A stretch of 64,000 nt of DNA, taken from positions 1 through 64,000 of the forward strand of contig JAVVWP010000004.1 of assembly GCA_036652055.1 (NCBI GenBank), written 5' to 3'. A program made the position numbers and the translations under genes. The notes below the pieces were generated by a model, which saw only the letters and a program-made list of their open reading frames with translations, was not told the origin of the DNA and did not search any database. Origin of the DNA: Fimenecus sp036652055. GTDB taxonomy: Bacteria; Bacillota; Clostridia; Oscillospirales; Acutalibacteraceae. Positions 34,083-41,829 of this stretch are shown piece by piece; the stretch's first letter is position 1, and each line of letters begins with the position of its first letter.

Positions 34083-34996
34083 TCGTTTAGCCTCCCTAAA
34101 AATGTCTTAAAATATGGTGGCAAATCACTCTCAAATTCAAGATATTCAGAAGTTCTCGGGTGAACAAATCCAATTAAGCCTGCGTGCAAACACTGACCGT
34201 TTAAGCCATATTCCTCTTTTGCTGGTGTTGAATAAACTGCATCACCTGCAAGAGGGTGACCGAGATATGCCATATGAACTCTTATTTGGTGAGTTCGACC
34301 AGTTTCTAAAATGCACTTTATATAGGAATATCCTTTATATTCAGTTATAACTTCATAATGAGTAATGGCATTCCTTGAGTTTTTATCAGTTACAGTCATT
34401 TTTTTCCTGTCATTTGGATTTCTTCCGATAGGTGCAACGACAGTTGCCGACTGCTCTTTTAAATGCCCTCTTACTACCGCCCTGTATTCACGGCGAAAGC
34501 TATGCTCTTTTATCTGCTCTGCTAATGCCTTGTGTGCAAAATCATTTTTAGCTACTATTAAAAGCCCACTTGTATCTTTATCAATTCTATGAACTATTCC
34601 AGGTCTTAAAACGCCATTTATTCCCGAAAGACTGCCCTTGCAATGATAAAGCAGTGCATTTACAAGAGTTTTGTCATAATTACCCGGAGCAGGATGAACA
34701 ACCATTCCTTTTTCTTTGTTGACAACTATTAAATCTTCATCTTCATATATTATGTCAAGCGGAATGTCCTGCGGTTCAACAGAAAGGCTAACTGGCACAA
34801 GCGGTGAATATGAAACTTTATCATCAGTTTTCATCTTGTGATTTTTTGTTATCACTTTGCTATTTACCGTAACATTTCCGTTGTCAATCGTTTTTTGTAT
34901 TAAAGAGCGTGAACACTCAGGAAAAATTATTGATAAGAACTTATCTATTCTTTCCCCTTCGAACTCATTATCGACAAATACTGTAATGTTATTCAT
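34079..34996 (-). CDS. RluD-family large-subunit pseudouridine synthase
   Basis: About 305 residues. The N-terminal S4 domain (ERIDKFLSIIFPECSRSLIQKTI, in part) is followed by the catalytic domain with HRIDKDTSGLLIVAKN (catalytic Asp) and ETGRTHQIRVHMAYLGHPLAGD (in part). It modifies uridines in 23S rRNA. The ATG at 34996 is chosen because CGGAGAAAA lies just upstream; it overlaps the lspA stop by eight bases. The lspA-rluD pairing is conserved in Firmicutes. Confidence 0.93.
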   Translation of the reverse strand: MNNITVFVDNEFEGERIDKFLSIIFPECSRSLIQKTIDNGNVTVNSKVITKNHKMKTDDKVSYSPLVPVSLSVEPQDIPLDIIYEDEDLIVVNKEKGMVVHPAPGNYDKTLVNALLYHCKGSLSGINGVLRPGIVHRIDKDTSGLLIVAKNDFAHKALAEQIKEHSFRREYRAVVRGHLKEQSATVVAPIGRNPNDRKKMTVTDKNSRNAITHYEVITEYKGYSYIKCILETGRTHQIRVHMAYLGHPLAGDAVYSTPAKEEYGLNGQCLHAGLIGFVHPRTSEYLEFESDLPPYFKTFLGRLNE

Positions 34997-35489
34997 CGCT
35001 TTTCTCCGAAGAAGCATTAAGCTTTTCATTTTTAGCTGTTTTTATTGTATCATATAAAAGGTAGCCTATTAAAAGCCCCGCCCCTACGGACACTAAAATA
35101 TCCGCAAAATTAAAAACTGCAAAATTTATAAACAATGGCTCGATATAATCAACTACAAATCCTCTGAAAATTCTGTCAAAAAGATTTGCTGCTCCGCCAG
35201 AAATAATAATCGCAACCGACACATACATAAATCCAAATTTTACCTTTTTAGATAACAAAATATAAATGCCAATAGCTAAAACTACTGCTGTGAAAATTGA
35301 TAAAAGCGTTGTATATTCGCTAAACGAACCAAAGGCAGCCCCTGTATTTTCAACATAAGTAAATTGAAAAAAGTTTTTGATTACAGGAATACTGCCAATC
35401 GGTTCGAGATATTTAATTACTACTAATTTTATTATCTGGTCTATTGAAACTAAGCCCACCATAACCAGAATGGTGAAGAATTGGAGCAT
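34989..35489 (-). CDS. lspA: Lipoprotein signal peptidase LspA
   Basis: A 166-residue membrane protease with four segments. The catalytic aspartates lie in GGAANLFDRIFRG and FAVFNFADILV, and YVENTGAAFGSF is conserved. It cleaves prolipoprotein signal peptides after lipid attachment. The C-terminus is charged (KTAKNEKLNASSEKSDE). Between divIVA and rluD, as in Bacillus-type clusters. Confidence 0.96.
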   Translation of the reverse strand: MLQFFTILVMVGLVSIDQIIKLVVIKYLEPIGSIPVIKNFFQFTYVENTGAAFGSFSEYTTLLSIFTAVVLAIGIYILLSKKVKFGFMYVSVAIIISGGAANLFDRIFRGFVVDYIEPLFINFAVFNFADILVSVGAGLLIGYLLYDTIKTAKNEKLNASSEKSDE

Positions 35490-35504
35490 TATTTTACCTC
35501 AATA

Positions 35505-36518
35505 TTATTTTTTCTTGAAAAAGCTTTTAAAAGAAACGGGACCGTCTTCGTCATCGTCTTCAATTTCTTCTTCCTTTACAGCTTCAAAATCATCTGCTAC
35601 CGCATAATTTGTATTAATATGAAATTCCTCAACAGGTTCGTCGACAGGTTCGTCGTCAAAGTCCATATCCTCAATATTTAGCGAGAAACCGTCTTCGTCA
35701 TCGTTTGCAGATGATGATGAAATATCTTCAAAGTCGTTATCGTCTGCAATTTCTTCAAGAGTAAATTCTTCAAAAGTTTCTTCTTTTTCTTCCGCTTCAT
35801 CTTCAATTGCTTCTTCGGCGATTGCTTCTTCAGCTATTTCAAAAGCTTCTTCGATTTCTTCTACTTCTTCGACCGCTTCTACTTCTTCGATTTCTTCAGC
35901 TACTTCTGCTTTTTCAATTTCTTGCTCATTAGCTTCAACTTTTGGTTCTTCGCTTGCTAATTCATCTTCTGCAATTTCTGGAAGTTTATTGATGAGATTA
36001 AGATGCTCTTTATACATATCAATAAGCTTTGAGCGGAACTCAGATGCCTCTTTTTGAAGCATTTCAAACGCAAGGCTCTCGTGAGTTATTTTTCTATTAA
36101 CAGTACCCAAAATTTCTTCTGCCTGCTTTGTAGCAGAAAGAATAACACCGTCAGCTTCGTTTTTTGCATTTGCTTTTAATTCGTTGGCAACTTTGTTAGC
36201 ATTATCAACAATTTCTTTTGCTGTATCATCAGCAGCGTCAACCTTGCCTTTAATGCTATCATTAGCCTCTTTAACAATTTGGTCAGCAAGTTTTTGAGCT
36301 GCAAATAAAGCTGTTCTAAGACTGTCTTCATCTTTTCGATATTCTTCGATTTTGTTTGCGAGAATGCTTATTTTTTTAATAAGCTCACCGTTTTCTTTGA
36401 ACATTTGGTCATAAGATGATGAAACCTCAGCAATGAAGCTATCAACATCATCAGCTCTATAAGAGCCTCTGCCTGTTGTTTGAAATTCTTTACCCTTTAT
36501 TTTTTCCGGAGTTAACAT
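35505..36518 (-). CDS. divIVA: DivIVA-domain protein with long acidic tail
   Basis: A 337-residue protein. The N-terminal membrane-curvature domain starts MLTPEKIKGKEFQTTGRGSY (in part) with RADDVDSFIAEV. Coiled coil follows to about residue 175, with ADQIVKEANDS and ANELKANAKNEAD. The remaining about 160 residues are extremely acidic, with Glu/Ala/Val repeats such as EEIEEVEAVEEVEEIEE, and end with the basic FKSFFKKK. DivIVA marks negatively curved membrane at septa and poles. The family is usually about 160-200 residues, so the acidic C-terminal half is unusual. Set between sepF and lspA. Confidence 0.88.
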   Translation of the reverse strand: MLTPEKIKGKEFQTTGRGSYRADDVDSFIAEVSSSYDQMFKENGELIKKISILANKIEEYRKDEDSLRTALFAAQKLADQIVKEANDSIKGKVDAADDTAKEIVDNANKVANELKANAKNEADGVILSATKQAEEILGTVNRKITHESLAFEMLQKEASEFRSKLIDMYKEHLNLINKLPEIAEDELASEEPKVEANEQEIEKAEVAEEIEEVEAVEEVEEIEEAFEIAEEAIAEEAIEDEAEEKEETFEEFTLEEIADDNDFEDISSSSANDDEDGFSLNIEDMDFDDEPVDEPVEEFHINTNYAVADDFEAVKEEEIEDDDEDGPVSFKSFFKKK

Positions 36519-36583
36519 AATTATTCCACCCTATTCTTTAAAGTGCAAGCAGACCACACCCACTTGCATTTATAGTTTATTTT

Positions 36584-37051
36584 TTAAAAAAACATCCCAT
36601 TGTTTTCAAGCTCATCAAGTAAATCGCCTTTAATATCAACATTATAAGGCGTAATTATAAATGTGCTATTAGCAACTCTTTTTAACTGACCGTTATTTGC
36701 ATAAGCTACGCCACTTAAAAAGTCGATAAGCCTTCTTGCAACATCACGATTTGCTGATTCAAGATTTAAAACAACAGTTCGTTTTTCATTAAGATTGTCT
36801 GCAATAGGTTTTGCATCTTCAAACTTTTCAGGCTTTGCAAGGACAACTTGAAGTTGTGCTGTTGTATTAATGTTTACAACATTGTCCGAACTTTTAGTTT
36901 CACGAGAAAACGCTCGCATTGGCTTAATTGGTGCATCAGGCACAAAGTCATCGCTGTTTTTGTCAGATGAATAATTATCAGGTTCTAAATCATCATAATA
37001 TTCATCTTCGGAAACATTTACCATATTTTTGATTTTGTCTAAGAAACTCAT
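36584..37051 (-). CDS. sepF: Cell division protein SepF
   Basis: A 155-residue protein with an N-terminal amphipathic segment (MSFLDKIKNMVNVSEDEYYDD in part), an acidic linker, and the SepF domain: VVLNLESANRDVARRLIDFL (in part), SGVAYANNGQLKRVANSTFIITP (in part). SepF anchors and bundles FtsZ at the septum. Located directly behind yggS and ahead of divIVA, the order ylmE-ylmF-(ylmG-ylmH)-divIVA of Firmicutes with ylmG and ylmH missing. Confidence 0.95.
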   Translation of the reverse strand: MSFLDKIKNMVNVSEDEYYDDLEPDNYSSDKNSDDFVPDAPIKPMRAFSRETKSSDNVVNINTTAQLQVVLAKPEKFEDAKPIADNLNEKRTVVLNLESANRDVARRLIDFLSGVAYANNGQLKRVANSTFIITPYNVDIKGDLLDELENNGMFF

Positions 37052-37065
37052 TTAAAAGTCCCTCC

Positions 37066-37791
37066 TTAATATATTCTTGCCCCAAAAATTTTAGAGCCAA
37101 TTCGCACATGATTAGAACCGCAGAGAATTGCTGTTTGAAAATCATCTGACATTCCCATTGAAAGAATGCTCATACATACATTATCTATTTTTTTTGCTCC
37201 AATGTCAACATACATATGGTATATTTTTTCAAAAAATTTACAAAGTTCACTGTTTTTTGCACAAATTGGGGGAATTGTCATTAGTCCGTTAATTTTTATT
37301 CCTGAAATTTCTGAAATTTCATAAATATTCTCATCTAATTGCGGGGGAAGAAATCCTGTTTTGCTTTCTTCTTCTCCAATATTTACTTCGAGCAGTACAT
37401 TTGTGATAATTCCCTTTTTTACTGATTGTTTTCCGATTTCTCGTGCAATTTTAAGCGAGTCAACCGATTCTATCATATCGACCTCGCCAACAATTTGTGA
37501 AGCTTTGTTTGTTTGCAAGTGACCGATTAAATTCTTTTTTGCCATTTCTAAATTAAGATTTGGCTTTTTTCTAAGCATTTCTTGAACTTTATTTTCGCCT
37601 ATTAATTTAACTCCACATTCTATTGCCTTATTTATATAAATTTCATCAACTGTTTTTGTAACCGCCATAAAATCTATATCGTTTTCTGTTCTTCCGCTTT
37701 TTATAGCAGCATTTGCAATGTCATTTCTTATAGAATTTAAGTTGTACTCAATATCGTCAAATTTTTTATCAATGAACGATTTTTCCATCAT
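37066..37791 (-). CDS. PLP homeostasis protein YggS/YlmE
   Basis: A 241-residue single-domain PLP-binding barrel. The PLP lysine lies in FMAVTKTVDEI; HLIGHLQTNKA-type motif is seen as LIGHLQTNKASQI; further LLEVNIGEEESKTGF and LSMGMSDDFQTAI are typical. It buffers pyridoxal phosphate and affects amino-acid balance. It overlaps the HlyD-like gene by 23 bases. YlmE in division clusters of Gram-positives is the same family. Confidence 0.94.
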   Translation of the reverse strand: MMEKSFIDKKFDDIEYNLNSIRNDIANAAIKSGRTENDIDFMAVTKTVDEIYINKAIECGVKLIGENKVQEMLRKKPNLNLEMAKKNLIGHLQTNKASQIVGEVDMIESVDSLKIAREIGKQSVKKGIITNVLLEVNIGEEESKTGFLPPQLDENIYEISEISGIKINGLMTIPPICAKNSELCKFFEKIYHMYVDIGAKKIDNVCMSILSMGMSDDFQTAILCGSNHVRIGSKIFGARIY

Positions 37792-39016
37792 ACAGGTCAG
37801 TTCCTTCCACTATTACATTATCATAACGCTTTAAATATTCTTTTGACTTGTTCTCTGTGCTACAAATTGAAAATGAGGAATCAGAAGATAATATATCAAT
37901 CTTTTTAAAGCTAACTATGTTTCCGTTTAACACATAAACACCCTTTTGCCCTTCGACTTCACGAACAGCTTTATTGTCAATCTCTAACCCTTTAAAGCTT
38001 CCAAATGTAAGCTTTATCTGCTCGTTTCTAAGACCTGCATAGCTTGTATTCATCAAATTACTTTTGAGAATAACGACAGATTTTCCCTCGGGATTTTCAT
38101 TTATTTCAACAATTTCTGCATTTAAACTCTCTGCTGTTGAAAGCATAAAATTGACCTTTATTGTTCCGCCGATTTTAAGCCCCATAGCTTTTTCATAATC
38201 AAGCACACAAACTATATACCAATTAAATCCATCAACAAGCTTGCCCATATATCCATCTTTAGATTGTGGTAAAATGCTTCCATCTAAAAGCCCGTTTGCT
38301 GTCGCTAAATCAATATTTGTCACATTTTTATAATCGACAGTTTTTTCATATCCGTCTGTATAGCCAATATAGTAGCCTGGATTATTTGCTTTTATTGTTG
38401 TACTCCCCTGCGCCTGTGCTTTTAAAGAAGCAAGCTCTGCATTTAATGAAATGAGCTTTTCTGTTGGATCAATTGTTGTTCCCGTAGAAAGCTGGCGTGA
38501 AGTTATTGCATCTCTTAGCGACTTTTCATATTGTTTATTGCCTTCAATTTTTCCACTGTCAAGATTTATTACATAGTTTTCACAAGATTTATAAATTCGC
38601 TCGTCAAGCGTAGAAATGTCGCCCGTTTGAACGCCTATTTTGTTTTTTAGCGATTCAAAATATGCGATTTCATCTATTAATTCAGCACTTCTATTATAGG
38701 CTTTTGCTGCATTTTCATTTGTAAAAACAACTGCCACATCATCACCGTTTGACACTCGTTTTCCATCTTCAACAAGTGGCACTAAAGTGCCTGTAACATT
38801 TGAACTGATAAGGCTTTCATCACGGACTATAAATCCTCTTGTTAAAACATTATCATCAATCGTTTTTTCGTTTGCTACTGCTGTAATATATGGGTTGTAA
38901 TTGATTTTATATATTTGATAGGAGAAAAATGAAATAATACAAACTGCAAACAGAACATATGCTGCTTTTACCAGATTTTTATTTTTATCAATTTTTACAA
39001 CCTTGCCATCGCTCAT
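37769..39016 (-). CDS. HlyD-like membrane-fusion/adaptor protein
   Basis: About 415 residues. One N-terminal membrane segment (about 20-38, AAYVLFAVCIISFFSYQIY in part) precedes a long extracytoplasmic region: lipoyl-type half GTLVPLVEDGKRVSNGDDVAVVF (in part), a helical hairpin, then beta-barrel strands such as IKVNFMLSTAESLNAEI. This resembles HlyD/secretion adaptor proteins, but no ABC transporter or outer-membrane partner is nearby. The ATG at 39016 is preferred (AGGAG ten bases upstream); a GTG at 39025 overlaps the miaA stop. A division- or envelope-related role is suggested by the sepF/divIVA context only. Confidence 0.7.
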   Translation of the reverse strand: MSDGKVVKIDKNKNLVKAAYVLFAVCIISFFSYQIYKINYNPYITAVANEKTIDDNVLTRGFIVRDESLISSNVTGTLVPLVEDGKRVSNGDDVAVVFTNENAAKAYNRSAELIDEIAYFESLKNKIGVQTGDISTLDERIYKSCENYVINLDSGKIEGNKQYEKSLRDAITSRQLSTGTTIDPTEKLISLNAELASLKAQAQGSTTIKANNPGYYIGYTDGYEKTVDYKNVTNIDLATANGLLDGSILPQSKDGYMGKLVDGFNWYIVCVLDYEKAMGLKIGGTIKVNFMLSTAESLNAEIVEINENPEGKSVVILKSNLMNTSYAGLRNEQIKLTFGSFKGLEIDNKAVREVEGQKGVYVLNGNIVSFKKIDILSSDSSFSICSTENKSKEYLKRYDNVIVEGTDLYDGKIVH

Positions 39017-39021
39017 ATTTG

Positions 39022-39948
39022 TCACGCTCCTATCATTTTTATTATGCTTTCAATATTATAGTTTTCTTCATCGGGATAAATCCAATTAATTCTTTCGTTT
39101 TTATTAAACCAAGTTATTTGCCTTTTTGCATAGTTTCTTGTAACCTGTTTAAGATTTGAAAGTGCATTTTCAAGGCTTAATTCGCCATTAAAATATGGCT
39201 CTAATTCTTTATAGCCAATAGCAGCGGCTGAAGTTTTTGAAAGCTTGTCCCTGTATTGCTTTGCCTCATCTAAAAGCCCTTTTTCTATCATTAAATCAAC
39301 TCTTGTATTTATTCTGTCATAAAGGATTTGGCGATTTTTATAGTTAATTCCTATGAATTTTGCATCAAATGGAGATGCCACATCTTTAGAATTTTTAATT
39401 GTCTGCGTTAAAGTCTTTCCTGTTAAAATATAAACCTCAAAGGCTCTTATAATTCTTTTTTTGTTATTTGGGTGCAGTCTTTGTGCAGCTTCTTTATCAA
39501 AAACTTCAAGTTCTTTTAACATTTCATTTGAACCAATTCTTTCAAGCTTTTCTTCAAGCTCTTTTCTAAGATTTTGGTCTGTTTGAATTTCTGTAAATTG
39601 TATATTATCAATAAGGCTATCGATATATAAACCTGTTCCGCCTACAATAATTGGAAGCTTTCCACAGCTGTTAATATCGCTTATTGCTCTATTTGCATCA
39701 ATTACATAATCAGCTACGCTATAAGAAGAATTTAAAGGGTTTACAAAGCTTAAGAGATGATGCACAACGCCTTGCATTTCATCTTTTGTAGGTTTGGCAG
39801 TTGCTATATCCATTCCCTTATAAATCTGCATTGAATCGGCTGAAACGATTTCACCGTTTAGCTTTTTTGCACATTCGATTGACAGCGAAGTTTTGCCAGA
39901 GGCAGTCGGGCCAACAATTACAAGCACGGGTGTTTTAAGATTTTCCAT
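39022..39948 (-). CDS. miaA: tRNA dimethylallyltransferase MiaA
   Basis: A 308-residue enzyme. P-loop GPTASGKTSLSIECAKKL (in part), then SADSMQIYKGMDIATAKP (in part), GGTGLYIDSLI and the C-terminal QVTRNYAKRQITWF are family signatures. It adds an isopentenyl group to A37 of tRNAs reading U-starting codons. MiaB, encoded upstream in the same run, then thiolates the product. It touches the mutL stop by one base. Confidence 0.97.
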   Translation of the reverse strand: MENLKTPVLVIVGPTASGKTSLSIECAKKLNGEIVSADSMQIYKGMDIATAKPTKDEMQGVVHHLLSFVNPLNSSYSVADYVIDANRAISDINSCGKLPIIVGGTGLYIDSLIDNIQFTEIQTDQNLRKELEEKLERIGSNEMLKELEVFDKEAAQRLHPNNKKRIIRAFEVYILTGKTLTQTIKNSKDVASPFDAKFIGINYKNRQILYDRINTRVDLMIEKGLLDEAKQYRDKLSKTSAAAIGYKELEPYFNGELSLENALSNLKQVTRNYAKRQITWFNKNERINWIYPDEENYNIESIIKMIGA

Positions 39949-41798
39949 TATACCCTCCCAAACTGCTTATCTAACTCATATTTTGTCATTTCAATTAAGA
40001 CAGGTCGACCGTGTGGGCAATATCTAATTGTATCATCAGAAAGAAGCTTTTTTGTGAATTCTATAAGCTCATAATCCGAGGTGTCATTGCCTGCTTTTAT
40101 AGCTGCTCTGCAAGCAACCGAGTGGAAAATCCAATCAAGCTTTTCTATATTTATCTCACGCTGATTTTTTGTTAAATGCCCTGCTATTTCAGTGATTAAT
40201 GAGGTAATATCCTCTTTTGCGAGAATTAGCGGACAGCCTCTCACTATGACTGAACCACTGCCAAAATCATCAATTAAAAAGCCCGCAGTTTCAAGCAAAT
40301 CAAGGCTTTGAATTATTGCATTATATTCTTCTTTTGTAAGTGTTATATTTATTGGAACTAAATACAATTGTGGCAGCTGTTCTTTTTGTTCAGCTTTTAG
40401 CTTGTTAAATAATATTCTTTCGTGTGCTGCATGCTTATCAATTATAACTAATTTTCCATCATACTGTGCAAAAATATATGCTTTAAACGCTTCGCCTAAA
40501 TATTTAAAGCTTTTTTCTTTAGGCTCTGAGCTTTCCGGATTTTTATTATTATTTACGCTAACACTGTCTGAAGTTCTTATAGAAAGGTCTAATTCGTCTT
40601 CATTTTTATAAAATGAATTTTCAGTGCTATTTAGCCTATTATAATTGACTGTTTGCACCTTTTTTGATGGCACATCAGTGAAAATTGGCTGTATGTGTGT
40701 GTTCTGAATTTGCTCGATTTCTGTAATGCTTATTTGCTCTGATTTTTCTGTAACTGGGCGTAAAAGCTCAGTTGGATTTATTTTATTTAACTTAGCTTGC
40801 GGTCTTGAAACATCATTGTTTAGGGCGTTTTTTATTGAATAATATACTGCATCAAAGATAATCTTATCATTTGAAAATCTAACTTCTGTTTTTGCAGGGT
40901 GAACATTAACATCAACTGTTTCTGCTCCCATTTCCATAAACAAAACCGCAGCGGGATATTTGCCTACCATTATTGAATTTTTATATCCCTCTATAAGGGC
41001 AGCAGATGCTGTTTTGCTTTTTATATATCTATTGTTTACAAAAAATAGCTGCATTGAATTTGAACCACGAGAACACAGTGGCTTTGATATATATCCATTT
41101 ATTTTAATGCCGTTTAGCGTATAATCGACAGGAATAAGCGTTTCTTTTAAGTCTTTTCCGTAAACGGAATAAATAGCGGAAATAAGCTCACCATTTCCAG
41201 AAGTACAAAGCTGTTGTTTCCCGTCTTTTATAAAACGAATGCTGATTTCTGGATGAGAAAGTGCAATTTTATCGACTACCGCCGCTACTGCTGTTCCCTC
41301 TGCTCTGTCAGTTTTTAAAAATTTCATTCGAGCAGGAGTATTATAAAATAAATCTCTGATTATAATTGTTGTTCCATTTGGGCAACCTGCATCAGCAATT
41401 AAAATTTCTTCTCCACCCTCAATTTCCATTCTTGTACCATTGAGTTCTTCAGAAGTTTTTGTCATTATTTCTGTTTTAGAAACTGCGGCAACCGAGGCAA
41501 GTGCCTCACCTCTAAACCCTAAGGTCATTATATAATCAAGGTCATCAGCTATTTTGATTTTGCTTGTTGCATGGCTTAAAAAAGCAAGGGGAACATCTTC
41601 ACGAGCAATTCCACAGCCATCATCAGTAATTCTTATGTATTTAATTCCGCCACTTTCAATTTCAAGGGTTATTGTTTTTGCACCTGCATCTATTGAATTT
41701 TCTAAAAGCTCTTTTACTACACTTGCCGGTCTTTCAACAACTTCACCTGCGGCAATAAGCTCGGCTATATTTTTTGGCAATTTATTGATTTTTCCCAC
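39948..41798 (-). CDS. mutL: DNA mismatch repair protein MutL
   Basis: A 616-residue protein. GHKL ATPase: AAGEVVERPASVVKELLENSIDAGA (in part), DDGCGI, TLGFRGEALASVAAV (in part). The C-terminal dimer/endonuclease domain keeps ACRAAIKAG and CPHGRPVLIEM, while the metal motif reads DKHAAHERILFN (about 454-465) instead of DQHAxxExxxxE: the last glutamate is Asn. Start is GTG at 41798, behind GGAGGTGAGCCT. Couples MutS mismatch recognition to strand excision. Confidence 0.96.
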   Translation of the reverse strand: MGKINKLPKNIAELIAAGEVVERPASVVKELLENSIDAGAKTITLEIESGGIKYIRITDDGCGIAREDVPLAFLSHATSKIKIADDLDYIMTLGFRGEALASVAAVSKTEIMTKTSEELNGTRMEIEGGEEILIADAGCPNGTTIIIRDLFYNTPARMKFLKTDRAEGTAVAAVVDKIALSHPEISIRFIKDGKQQLCTSGNGELISAIYSVYGKDLKETLIPVDYTLNGIKINGYISKPLCSRGSNSMQLFFVNNRYIKSKTASAALIEGYKNSIMVGKYPAAVLFMEMGAETVDVNVHPAKTEVRFSNDKIIFDAVYYSIKNALNNDVSRPQAKLNKINPTELLRPVTEKSEQISITEIEQIQNTHIQPIFTDVPSKKVQTVNYNRLNSTENSFYKNEDELDLSIRTSDSVSVNNNKNPESSEPKEKSFKYLGEAFKAYIFAQYDGKLVIIDKHAAHERILFNKLKAEQKEQLPQLYLVPINITLTKEEYNAIIQSLDLLETAGFLIDDFGSGSVIVRGCPLILAKEDITSLITEIAGHLTKNQREINIEKLDWIFHSVACRAAIKAGNDTSDYELIEFTKKLLSDDTIRYCPHGRPVLIEMTKYELDKQFGRV

Positions 41799-41829
41799 AG
41801 GCTCACCTCCACAGAATAGTTGGTTTTAA

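Noticed and set aside
35630..35665. Short direct repeat in the divIVA tail
   Set aside because: The repeated GACGAACCTGTC units simply encode the acidic Asp-Glu-Pro-Val repeats of the protein.
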